Part shown: piece by piece, positions 57,336-64,000 of the stretch
How positions within the stretch are numbered: position 1 is the first letter of the stretch
Layout: every line of letters starts with the position of its first letter
Source: Synechococcus sp. LA31
GTDB lineage: Bacteria; Cyanobacteriota; Cyanobacteriia; PCC-6307; Cyanobiaceae
Length of the DNA: 64,000 bases
NCBI RefSeq assembly: GCF_018502385.1
Contig: NZ_CP075523.1
Location: forward strand, 1,922,001-1,986,000
Direction: 5' to 3'
Made by a program: the position numbers and the translations under genes
The notes under the pieces: model-generated
What the model was told of the DNA's origin: nothing
The model's input: only the letters and a program-made list of their open reading frames with translations
Databases searched by the model: none

Positions 57336-58678
57336 GCGCCCCATCGCCATCACCAGAACCGAACAGCGGTGGATTGCTATCCGTGTTGGGCTTGGCCTTC
57401 GGCCTGGCAGGGTCGGTGGGAGGCACGATCGGCGCCGGCATCCTGCGCACGCCAGGTCTAGTGGCTACCCAACTCGGCACACCATCTCTGGTGCTTGGCG
57501 CCTGGCTGCTGGGGGGGATCTATGCCCTCATGGGGGCCATCTGCATCGCCGAACTGGCGGCCAGCCTCCCCCGGGCCGGCGGGTGGTACGTATATGCCGA
57601 GCAAGCCTTCGGCCGCCGCGCCGGCTGGCTGGTGGGCTTCACCGACTGGCTCGCCCACTGCATCGGCCTGGCCTGGGTGGCCACCACCGTGGGCGAACTG
57701 GTGTCGGAGCTCATGCCCTGGCCTGCGCAGGCCATCGGCCTGGCCGTGCTGGCCCTGTTCAGTGGCATCCAATGGCTGGGTGTGCGGGCCGGTGGGGCCA
57801 GCCAGGAGCTGCTCAGCCTGGTGAAAGCCGTTGCGTTTCTGGGCCTGGCGGCCGCCAGTTTTCTCCTCCCCGCCACCCAAGGAGAGCCCGTGACCCTGGC
57901 TGCATCGGGCCCGTTAGCCCAGGGGTCGGCCCTACTAGTCGGAGCGGTGTTGGCCCTACAGGCCGTGATCACCACCTTCGATGGCTGGGCCTCACCGGTG
58001 TATTTCGCTGAGGAATTCAGTGAGCCCGCCCGGGACTTACCTCGCTCCCTCATCGGTGGCGTGTTGGCCGTGCTGGGGCTCTATCTACTGATCAATGCAG
58101 CGCTGTTGCACGTGTTGCCGATGCAAACCCTCAGCGCGGCGAGCCTCCCCGCAGCCGATGCGGCCCGCAGCCTGATGGGCCCAAAGGGAGCTCAGGTCAT
58201 CACCGCCGTGGCGCTGGTGTCCTTACTGGGGCTGATCAACACCGTGGTGATGGCGGCACCACGGATCCTGTATGGCCTGAGCCGGGATCGGCTGATGCCG
58301 GCCTTTCTCACCGAGGTGAACAGCGGCGGCACCCCCGTAGCCGCCCTGCTGCTCACCAGTGGCTGCGCGGCCTTGCTGGTGCTGGCTGGATCGTTTGATC
58401 ATCTCCTGGGCATGGGTGCCTTCCTGTATGTGGGCCTACCCCTGAGCGGCATCGCTGCCCAGTTCCAGCTACGCCGGCAGCAGCCCAACCTGCCGCGGCC
58501 GTTCCTGAGCTGGGGCTATCCGCTCACCCCGGTGCTTGTGGGTGCCGGCTCCCTGGCCTTCCTGATCGGAGCACTGGCGAGCGACACAGCCGACTCACTC
58601 TTGGCTCTGGCGCTCGTGGGCCTGGGGGCCATCGCCGGTGAGCTGTGGCGCCAGCCTCAACCATCAGGCGCGAGCTGA
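57332..58678 (+). CDS. APC-family amino-acid/polyamine permease
   Basis: 448 residues from TTG 57332 (TTGA overlap with glcF). About twelve hydrophobic segments; the first carries GLAGSVGGTIGAGILRTPG, the helix-1 glycine-rich motif of APC transporters, and GWASPVYFAEEFSEPARDLPRSLIGG is the family's conserved mid-protein stretch. Substrate unknown. Coupling to glcF hints at a role linked to glycolate or photorespiratory metabolites, but homology alone would predict amino acids. The 3' end overlaps the convergent kinase gene by 22 bases. Confidence 0.9.
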   Translation: MSAPSPSPEPNSGGLLSVLGLAFGLAGSVGGTIGAGILRTPGLVATQLGTPSLVLGAWLLGGIYALMGAICIAELAASLPRAGGWYVYAEQAFGRRAGWLVGFTDWLAHCIGLAWVATTVGELVSELMPWPAQAIGLAVLALFSGIQWLGVRAGGASQELLSLVKAVAFLGLAAASFLLPATQGEPVTLAASGPLAQGSALLVGAVLALQAVITTFDGWASPVYFAEEFSEPARDLPRSLIGGVLAVLGLYLLINAALLHVLPMQTLSAASLPAADAARSLMGPKGAQVITAVALVSLLGLINTVVMAAPRILYGLSRDRLMPAFLTEVNSGGTPVAALLLTSGCAALLVLAGSFDHLLGMGAFLYVGLPLSGIAAQFQLRRQQPNLPRPFLSWGYPLTPVLVGAGSLAFLIGALASDTADSLLALALVGLGAIAGELWRQPQPSGAS

Positions 58679-60021
58679 ACCATCAACTGCCAGGCCTGGC
58701 ACAACGTGCCGGCATCTCCCAAATTGCCTGGGAACGTCATCACCGGCAGGTCGCGGGCGAGCACCACCGATAAACCAGGCAAGAGCTGTCCCTGCAGCTC
58801 CACTGCAGCGCAGTGCAAACCATCGGCGAGCAGGGTGTGGGTGGTGATGCCGCCCTTGCTGATGATCAGGCCCAGCTGCGGAGCCAGTGCCGCGGCCAGC
58901 CGCGCCATCAGGGCGGCCAGCGCAAGGCCAAAGCGGCGGCGTTCCCTGGCCGACGCACACGTCAGCTCACCGCGGCTGCTGAACAGCACAGGCGTCTGTC
59001 CCCGCTGGATCAGCTCGCGCATCTGATCCAGCCAGCCGCGCTCGAGCGAGCCAAGCAACTCCGCTGCCGCCGGCCCATCGAGCACCCGAGCCAGCTTGGC
59101 CACAGGCAGTTCCACCCCCTGGCAAGAGGCCTCCTCCAGCAACACCGCAAGCTGCTGATCGGCCAAGGGCACATGGGAGCCCACCATCACCAGCGCCGGC
59201 AGCGGATCACCACCCGGGCCACGCCGCCGCAGGGCCGCCAACCCCACCTCATCCAACGGCTGGGGAGGTAGCGGCACCAGACCATTGATCAAGCTGGCAG
59301 CCGACTGAGCCAGCAAACACCGGGGCCGCGCTGAGGCGGGGTCAGTCACGGCCCAGATCGCAGCACCAAGCCTCTCAAGCTGCACGGGGCGCTCGGCATC
59401 AACCGCCACCACCGCCTGACCGCACAACCCTGCAAGGCGCTCTCGCAGCTGCTCCGGCGGGCCATCAAGCTCCGGCAAGGCAATGCGCTCCACCGCCCCT
59501 GCGGGAATCGCTCCAGCGGTTTTCTCCTCAACCCACATCGCCAGATCGCTGCTGCTGAAGCCAAACAGCCGATCACGGGCGAAGGCCGTGCTGTGCACCG
59601 GCTCTCCGTGGAGGTAATGCACTCCCTCGCGCGTGGTGCGGCCACCCGGCAGGAAGGCCGGTGCCAGCAAGGTGGCATCGAACGGTCCGAGCTCCTGCTG
59701 GATCACAGACACCTCCAGCGGGAAATGGCCCCGCAGGGTGGAATCGCCGCGGCTCACGATCAGCCAACGATCCAGCTCACCCGCTGCCTCGAGCTCAGCC
59801 AGCACGGCGCGCAGGCCCTGGCAGATCTCGCGCACGCGCTGCCGCGCTGCCGCGGGCTCCAGGGCACGGGTGTTTGCCAACACGAACAGCAGCTCCGAGG
59901 GATGGCGCAATCCCTGCCGCAGGCTGTCCAAATCCCAGCGCAACAGCAGCGGTGCGCTGTGCACCGTCTGCGACCCGGTGGGGTCGTCATCCAACACGAT
60001 GACCTTGCGCCGCTCTGCCAT
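58657..60021 (-). CDS. four-carbon acid sugar kinase family protein (DUF1537)
   Basis: 454 residues from ATG 60021; the open frame to 60159 overlaps glcE. N-terminal VIVLDDDPTGSQTVHSAPLLLRW and SRGDSTLRGHFPLEV are hallmarks of the DUF1537/OtnK family; the C-terminal part has KGGITTHTLL and a VMTFPGNLGD near the end (phosphate-binding). Studied members phosphorylate threonate, erythronate or 3-oxotetronate. It lies on the opposite strand inside the glcF-permease-glcE cluster, with only 14 bases between its start and glcE's. Confidence 0.88.
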   Translation of the reverse strand: MAERRKVIVLDDDPTGSQTVHSAPLLLRWDLDSLRQGLRHPSELLFVLANTRALEPAAARQRVREICQGLRAVLAELEAAGELDRWLIVSRGDSTLRGHFPLEVSVIQQELGPFDATLLAPAFLPGGRTTREGVHYLHGEPVHSTAFARDRLFGFSSSDLAMWVEEKTAGAIPAGAVERIALPELDGPPEQLRERLAGLCGQAVVAVDAERPVQLERLGAAIWAVTDPASARPRCLLAQSAASLINGLVPLPPQPLDEVGLAALRRRGPGGDPLPALVMVGSHVPLADQQLAVLLEEASCQGVELPVAKLARVLDGPAAAELLGSLERGWLDQMRELIQRGQTPVLFSSRGELTCASARERRRFGLALAALMARLAAALAPQLGLIISKGGITTHTLLADGLHCAAVELQGQLLPGLSVVLARDLPVMTFPGNLGDAGTLCQAWQLMVQLAPDG

Positions 60022-60035
60022 GGCACCATCGTGCC

Positions 60036-61229
60036 GTGATCTGCCCTGAGCCCAGCGAGCTGCAGGAGCTGGTGCGGCTGTGGCATCAGCAGGCCCGCCC
60101 CTGGCTGCCCGCCGGCAGTGGCAGCCGGCTCGACTGGGGGGCTTCTGTTCTCCCCGCACCGGGAGAGCAGAAGCCGCTGGTGGTCGGCATGGCTCAGCTG
60201 AATCGGTTGGTGGAACACTGCGCCGGCGATTTCACCGTGACCGTGCAGGCAGGCATGCCCCTGCAATCGCTGCAATACGACCTCGCCAACAAGGGCCAGT
60301 GGCTGGCGATTGATTGGCCCTGGGGAAGCGGCCCAGGCGGAGAGAACAGCGGCACGGTGGGCGGGCTGGTGGCCCGTGGGCTGGCCGGGGGCTTACGCCA
60401 GCGCTATCTGGGCGTGCGCGATCAACTGATCGGGATCCAGCTGCTGCGGGCTGACGGCACCGCTGCCAAGGCCGGCGGCAAGGTGGTGAAAAACGTGGCC
60501 GGCTACGACTTGATGCGGCTGCTCTGCGGCAGCTGGGGCAGCCTCGCCTTGATCACCGAACTCACCCTGCGCACGTATCCATTGCCGCGGCATCGAGGAG
60601 GCCTGTTGGTGCAGGGGTCGTTGGCGGCCCTGGAGCAGCTGCGGCGCCGTTGCCTTGCCTCGGCCTTGATGCCGCAGCGGCTGGATTGGTGGAGCCCCGC
60701 CCTGGCAGGAAACGGGCAAACGGCCCTCCTCCTCAGCCTGGCCAGCGTGAGCAGCGCTGCGATCACCGATCAACTAGCGCAGCACTGCAGCGCTGCAGCC
60801 GCCCTGGATCTGGACACAAAGCAGCTCGATTGCGATCAGGTGCTGGCCCTGGAGGAGCGCGGCCGCCAGGGCCAGAGTGATTGGCTGCTGCAGCTGGGTG
60901 TGCGCCCCGCCCAGGCCGTGGAGTTGCTCGCTCATCCAGCCCTGGAGGGGGTGGCCTGCAGCCTGGCCGCAGGGGTGGGTCTGGGGATGGCCTGGGCTGC
61001 CGCCGCTGAGCTGCCCAGCTACCGGGTGCAGCAGCTGCGGGAGCACTGCGCCGCCCTGGGGGGACAGCTCAGCGTGCTGCAGCAACCGCCAAGCCCCACA
61101 CCACTGCTGTGCTGGCAGGCCAGCCCTGCCAGCCGAGTCATCGAAGCGGTGAAGCGTGAATTCGATCCTCTGCAACAGCTGGCCCGCGGCCGCCTGCCTG
61201 GCGTGGTTCAGACGGGCCGAGTCACATAG
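60036..61229 (+). CDS. glcE: glycolate oxidase FAD-binding subunit
   Basis: 397 residues from GTG 60036. FAD-binding (PCMH-like) domain: FTVTVQAGMPLQSLQYDLANKGQWLAIDWP, GSGPGGENSGTVGGLVARGLAGGLRQRYLGVRD, and GGKVVKNVAGYDLMRLLCGSWGSLALI, which match GlcE closely. Together with GlcF and an unseen GlcD it would form glycolate dehydrogenase. The 3' end overlaps the convergent mutarotase-like gene by 22 bases. Separated from glcF by the permease and the opposite-strand kinase. Confidence 0.94.
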   Translation: MICPEPSELQELVRLWHQQARPWLPAGSGSRLDWGASVLPAPGEQKPLVVGMAQLNRLVEHCAGDFTVTVQAGMPLQSLQYDLANKGQWLAIDWPWGSGPGGENSGTVGGLVARGLAGGLRQRYLGVRDQLIGIQLLRADGTAAKAGGKVVKNVAGYDLMRLLCGSWGSLALITELTLRTYPLPRHRGGLLVQGSLAALEQLRRRCLASALMPQRLDWWSPALAGNGQTALLLSLASVSSAAITDQLAQHCSAAAALDLDTKQLDCDQVLALEERGRQGQSDWLLQLGVRPAQAVELLAHPALEGVACSLAAGVGLGMAWAAAAELPSYRVQQLREHCAALGGQLSVLQQPPSPTPLLCWQASPASRVIEAVKREFDPLQQLARGRLPGVVQTGRVT

Positions 61230-62041
61230 CGGCAACGGAGCTCGCTGTGCTCACCGGGGAGCAGCTTGCGTTCCCATTCACCGCGGCGGGCACTCCAGGG
61301 CTCAAGACACACCATCGGCCGCGGTGGATCACTCCACACCACGGCATGAGCTAAGGGCGCTTGCATCTGCAGCTGCACCGCCGTGTTACGACCCGTGAGC
61401 AACCAAGGCTGCGGCGCCTCTCCGTGGCTGCCATCCACCCGCAGATCCACCCCCTGCTCCAGCCGAGCCAGTTGATCGGCGGTGGCCGCTTCGGTGTGGC
61501 TGAGGTGATCGAAGCAGCGTTCCGGCAGGCCCTCCAGCCGCGCGGCCGCCAGGCTGAGCACCTTGAGATAGGGATGCAGCCCCAGGGCAAACGGCATAGC
61601 GGTCTCGCCTGAGGGATCGGTGCACTCCACCAGGGCTCGGATGGCCAGAGCGCCGGGCTCGAGGCTGTAGTCCAGCGTGAGGCGAAAGCCAAAGGGGTAA
61701 ACGGCACGCGTCACCGGGCTATCGGTGAGGGTTAGCCGGATCCCAGACGCCCCCTGCAGCTCCTCCAGTTGCCAGGGCTGATCGCGCGCAAAGCCGTGCT
61801 GCGGCAGCGCAAACTCATCGCCGGCCAGGGTCCCGCACACGGGAAACAACACCGGGATCCCGCCGCGCACGCTTTTGCTGGGATCGGCAAAGCGCTCGGC
61901 ATCAAAATACAGGCACTCCTCACCCCCGCAGCGCCAGCCAGTGATCAGGCCGCCCCGCTCGGGCACCACCTGCAACTGATCCCCATCTGCAGCGGTGACC
62001 TGCCAATGGGGGAACGGCGCGTCTACGCGGCTGAGGGTCAT
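61208..62041 (-). CDS. aldose 1-epimerase / hexose-6-phosphate mutarotase-like protein
   Basis: 277 residues from ATG 62041, chosen for its ATGA overlap with the upstream gene. Beta-sandwich galactose-mutarotase-like protein: VRGGIPVLFPVCG, LPQHGFARDQPW, FALGLHPYLKV and a late MVCLEPW with the catalytic Glu are in family order. Related enzymes interconvert anomers of glucose-6-phosphate or similar sugars; the HGFAR motif with two Arg/Asp-type ligands points toward the phosphorylated-sugar branch (YeaD-like). Substrate tentative. Coupled to the hydrolase gene. Confidence 0.88.
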   Translation of the reverse strand: MTLSRVDAPFPHWQVTAADGDQLQVVPERGGLITGWRCGGEECLYFDAERFADPSKSVRGGIPVLFPVCGTLAGDEFALPQHGFARDQPWQLEELQGASGIRLTLTDSPVTRAVYPFGFRLTLDYSLEPGALAIRALVECTDPSGETAMPFALGLHPYLKVLSLAAARLEGLPERCFDHLSHTEAATADQLARLEQGVDLRVDGSHGEAPQPWLLTGRNTAVQLQMQAPLAHAVVWSDPPRPMVCLEPWSARRGEWERKLLPGEHSELRCRYVTRPV

Positions 62042-62916
62042 GGAAGCGCGGCAAGCCACTCCAACATGGCCCGGTTCACCTGATCTGGCACCTCGTCATG
62101 GGGGCAATGACCGGCTTGAAGCACCACCTCGGTGGTGTTGGTGGGGGCGTGGCGCTGGAAGGCACCGCGGCGGCCGGCGGCATTGATCCAGGGGTCGCGG
62201 ATGCCCCAGAGCAAAAGCAAGGGTGCCTGCAGCTGGGCGAACAGCTCATCGAGGGGTTGGCCGCGGGGAATATCGAACACCGTGCGGAACACCCCGAAGG
62301 CTCCGGGATCGCGGCTGGGCCGCAGGATCGACTCCACCAGTTCGTCGTCCACATTGGTGGAATCGACGTACACCTGCTTGAGGGTGCGGCGCACGTTGGC
62401 TGGTCGCCGCATGTTTTCGAACAGCAGCCGCTGCAGGATCGGACTTTTCAGCAAGGCTCCACCAATGGTGCGGCGGGCGATGGCACCCCAACCCTTGGGC
62501 TCGCCCTGCTCATCGGAGAAGGGGCCAGCCGCATTCAGCAGCACCACCCCAGCGCACTGATCACCCAGGGCGGCTCCGGCCGCCAGCGCCGCGTAGCCCC
62601 CCAGTGAATTACCCACCAGCACCGTGGGGCGGCCGATGCGCTCCTGCACGTAAGCCACCAGCTGATCGCGCCAGAGGGCACCGCCGTAGCGGGGGCCTTC
62701 GGGTTTGGCGCTGCGGCCAAAGCCCAGCAGATCGAGGGCGTGCACCTCGTAGTGCTCCGCTAGCGCCGGAATGTTGAACCGCCAGTGGTCGGTGGAGGCA
62801 CCGAAGCCATGCACCAGCAGGATCGCGGGCCCCGCCTGTTCAGCCTGCGGTGAGCGGCTGAGGCTATGGATCGGATGGCCTTGATAGGTCCACCCCGCTG
62901 CAACGGTCACCGGCAA
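62038..62916 (-). CDS. alpha/beta hydrolase
   Basis: 292 residues. LLVHGFGASTDHWR (oxyanion hole), the nucleophile elbow GNSLGG (Ser near residue 109), LWGIRDPWI (acid) and AGHCPHDE (His) give a complete catalytic triad. An internal cap of about 80 residues spans 145-225. Cyanobacterial homologues are annotated as generic hydrolases or chlorophyll-related dehydrogenase-like enzymes without proof. No signal peptide. Overlaps the mutarotase-like gene and is divergent from the small membrane protein. Confidence 0.9.
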   Translation of the reverse strand: MPVTVAAGWTYQGHPIHSLSRSPQAEQAGPAILLVHGFGASTDHWRFNIPALAEHYEVHALDLLGFGRSAKPEGPRYGGALWRDQLVAYVQERIGRPTVLVGNSLGGYAALAAGAALGDQCAGVVLLNAAGPFSDEQGEPKGWGAIARRTIGGALLKSPILQRLLFENMRRPANVRRTLKQVYVDSTNVDDELVESILRPSRDPGAFGVFRTVFDIPRGQPLDELFAQLQAPLLLLWGIRDPWINAAGRRGAFQRHAPTNTTEVVLQAGHCPHDEVPDQVNRAMLEWLAALP

Positions 62917-62967
62917 CTGAAGGCTGGGTGGTTGATGCTAGGGAGATCAACCACGCCCCCTGCCCTC

Positions 62968-63276
62968 GTGCCCGACTGGATTCCCGAGAGCTGGGCGCTG
63001 TTACTGCCGGGCAGCGCCCTCTGGGCCCTGGCGCTGTATCTGCCGCTGAGCGCACCGCTCTCCCGCCTCGAGGAGGCCCTCGCCGAAGGGCCGCTGGATG
63101 AAGGCAGCCAGCTGGTGGCCCTGGTGGTGAGCAGCCTGCTGCTGGCCCTCGGCGCCGGCGTGGTGATCAACCTGGTGCTGGGTTGGGCCCTGGGGCCTGG
63201 CTGGGGCACCAGCCTCGGCCTGGTGGCCGCGCTCAATGGCCTGTTCTGGGGCCTGGCCGCCAGCCGCAACGACTAA
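62968..63276 (+). CDS. small membrane protein, unknown
   Basis: About 102 residues from GTG 62968 (an in-frame ATG at 62935 adds eleven). Three hydrophobic segments, LLLPGSALWALALYLPL, LVALVVSSLLLALGAGVVINLVL and LGLVAALNGLFWGLAA, with an acidic loop between the first two. The stop is close to the convergent ICMT-like gene (four bases overlapping). I recognise no family; many picocyanobacteria carry comparable short integral proteins. Confidence 0.65.
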   Translation: MPDWIPESWALLLPGSALWALALYLPLSAPLSRLEEALAEGPLDEGSQLVALVVSSLLLALGAGVVINLVLGWALGPGWGTSLGLVAALNGLFWGLAASRND

Positions 63277-63833
63277 ACGCTTGACGCCCGCCAATCCAGC
63301 CAGGGCAAACCGGGAACGATCGCCGGCGTGGAGGCCTGATAGGCCTTGTAGCGAGGGTGCACTTGGAGCAAGAAGCGCTCCTCGCGCCGTGCCTTCCCAC
63401 CGAGCACAGCACAGAGCCCCAGCAACAGCGCCAGGTGAAGCAGGCTGCCCAGCGCCAACACCACCCCAAGCGAGCAGAGCAGCACCGCCTGATACATCGG
63501 ATGGCGGCAGCGGCCGTAAGCACCGCTGGTCACCAGCTGCGCGCCGGGCTTGGGATCGGGCAGGGGCGTGAGATTCGCGCCAAGCCGCCAGAAGGCCTGG
63601 GCAGCCAGCACCAAGCCCAGCAGGAACAACACCACCCCAGCCAGGGCGACGGGCAGTGGCCAAGCAAAACCCCAGCTGCCCGGCGACGGCCAGGGCGGCA
63701 ACAGGTGGGCGGCGATCAGGGTCATCTGAGCCAACAGCCACCACTCACCGTGGCGGTTGTCGAGCCAGCCGGCCCAGCTGAACTGCCAACCCTCAAGTGG
63801 GGATTTCGGCGAGGGGGTCGAGGTCGGGTCCAT
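63273..63833 (-). CDS. isoprenylcysteine-methyltransferase-like integral protein
   Basis: 186 residues with four to five hydrophobic segments. Near residues 105-125, LVTSGAYGRCRHPMYQAVLL is the AdoMet-binding signature of the ICMT/PEMT phospholipid-methyltransferase superfamily (G-x-Y-x-x-x-R-H-P-x-Y), followed by EERFLLQVHPRYKAY, the second conserved element. Probably methylates a lipid or small molecule at the membrane. It starts 41 bases inside the end of the antiporter gene. Substrate unknown. Confidence 0.85.
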   Translation of the reverse strand: MDPTSTPSPKSPLEGWQFSWAGWLDNRHGEWWLLAQMTLIAAHLLPPWPSPGSWGFAWPLPVALAGVVLFLLGLVLAAQAFWRLGANLTPLPDPKPGAQLVTSGAYGRCRHPMYQAVLLCSLGVVLALGSLLHLALLLGLCAVLGGKARREERFLLQVHPRYKAYQASTPAIVPGLPWLDWRASSV

Positions 63834-64000
63834 CGCTCTTACCAGCCAACACCAGTCTGAGCAGCACCGGCGCCAGGAAGGTGGTGCCGATCACCATCAA
63901 CAGAATGGCGGCCTCGAGCGCCGGGCTGAGCAACTTGGCCTGGGTGCCAAGGCCCAGGAAGATCAGGCCCACTTCACCGCGGGGCATCATCCCCAGCCCT
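63793..64000 (-). CDS. cation/proton antiporter, C-terminal end only
   Basis: Only the last 69 or so codons are visible; the gene continues beyond base 64000. GMMPRGEVGLIFLGLG is the helix-rich motif of CPA2/Kef and NhaS-type antiporters, followed by two hydrophobic segments (AAILLMVIGTTFLAPVLLRL). A membrane Na+/H+ or K+/H+ exchanger is likely. The truncated view prevents a subfamily call. Confidence 0.85.
   Translation of the reverse strand, partial: GLGMMPRGEVGLIFLGLGTQAKLLSPALEAAILLMVIGTTFLAPVLLRLVLAGKSDGPDLDPLAEIPT

Overview
The window reads as a gene-dense, GC-rich picocyanobacterial chromosome (Synechococcus/Cyanobium type). The evidence is the cytochrome b559 cluster rubA-ycf48-psbEFLJ, ndhCKJ, chlD, a biliverdin-forming heme oxygenase, ycf48 and NADP isocitrate dehydrogenase. 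Genes commonly overlap by 1-4 bases, and no gap exceeds about 130 bases. At least six HIP1 octamers (GCGATCGC) are visible. I see no tRNA, rRNA, CRISPR array, insertion sequence or prophage. All identifications rest on motifs and length read by eye; no searches were run.

Layout. 1-5.1 kb: pyrE (5' end cut off), a YgfZ-type protein, a TM0106-type nuclease, a phosphohexomutase and rdgB. 5.1-5.9 kb: a HepT/MntA toxin-antitoxin pair. 6-10.5 kb: a SIMPL protein, a carotenoid oxygenase coupled to a YciI-like protein, an MFS carrier and hisB. 10.5-15.5 kb: a 54-residue Nif11-like peptide gene, fabI, a photolyase/cryptochrome split into two genes in swapped domain order, a lipoprotein, a thioredoxin-like protein and a DegT aminotransferase. 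15.5-25.2 kb: a normal full-length photolyase, a Nudix hydrolase, folK, a polytopic membrane protein, chlD, an MCE/ABC lipid-transport pair and a membrane-anchored YvcK. 25.2-29.2 kb: ndhCKJ and, divergently, rubA-ycf48-psbEFLJ with a terminator.

29-52 kb is mostly an envelope-glycan region. Ugd, Uxs and a UDP-glucuronate epimerase make UDP-uronic acids and UDP-xylose. An O-antigen-ligase/Wzy-type protein and a GT2 follow, with hisS, cca and pcrA interspersed. A long minus-strand run (about 52.2 down to 40.2 kb) then encodes a GT4, two paralogous ABC exporters, a second GT4, a large unfamiliar glycosyltransferase-like protein and four sulfotransferase-type proteins in two tandem pairs. Together these suggest synthesis, sulfation and export of an acidic surface glycan. 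This part is visibly AT-richer than the flanks, which suggests acquisition or rapid turnover.

52-64 kb: heme oxygenase, icd, an unknown three-helix membrane protein, glcF, an APC permease, a four-carbon-acid sugar kinase (opposite strand) and glcE, then a hexose-phosphate mutarotase-like protein, an alpha/beta hydrolase, a small membrane protein, an ICMT-like methyltransferase and the 3' end of a cation/proton antiporter. The most unusual items are the order-swapped split photolyase and the sulfation/export operon.
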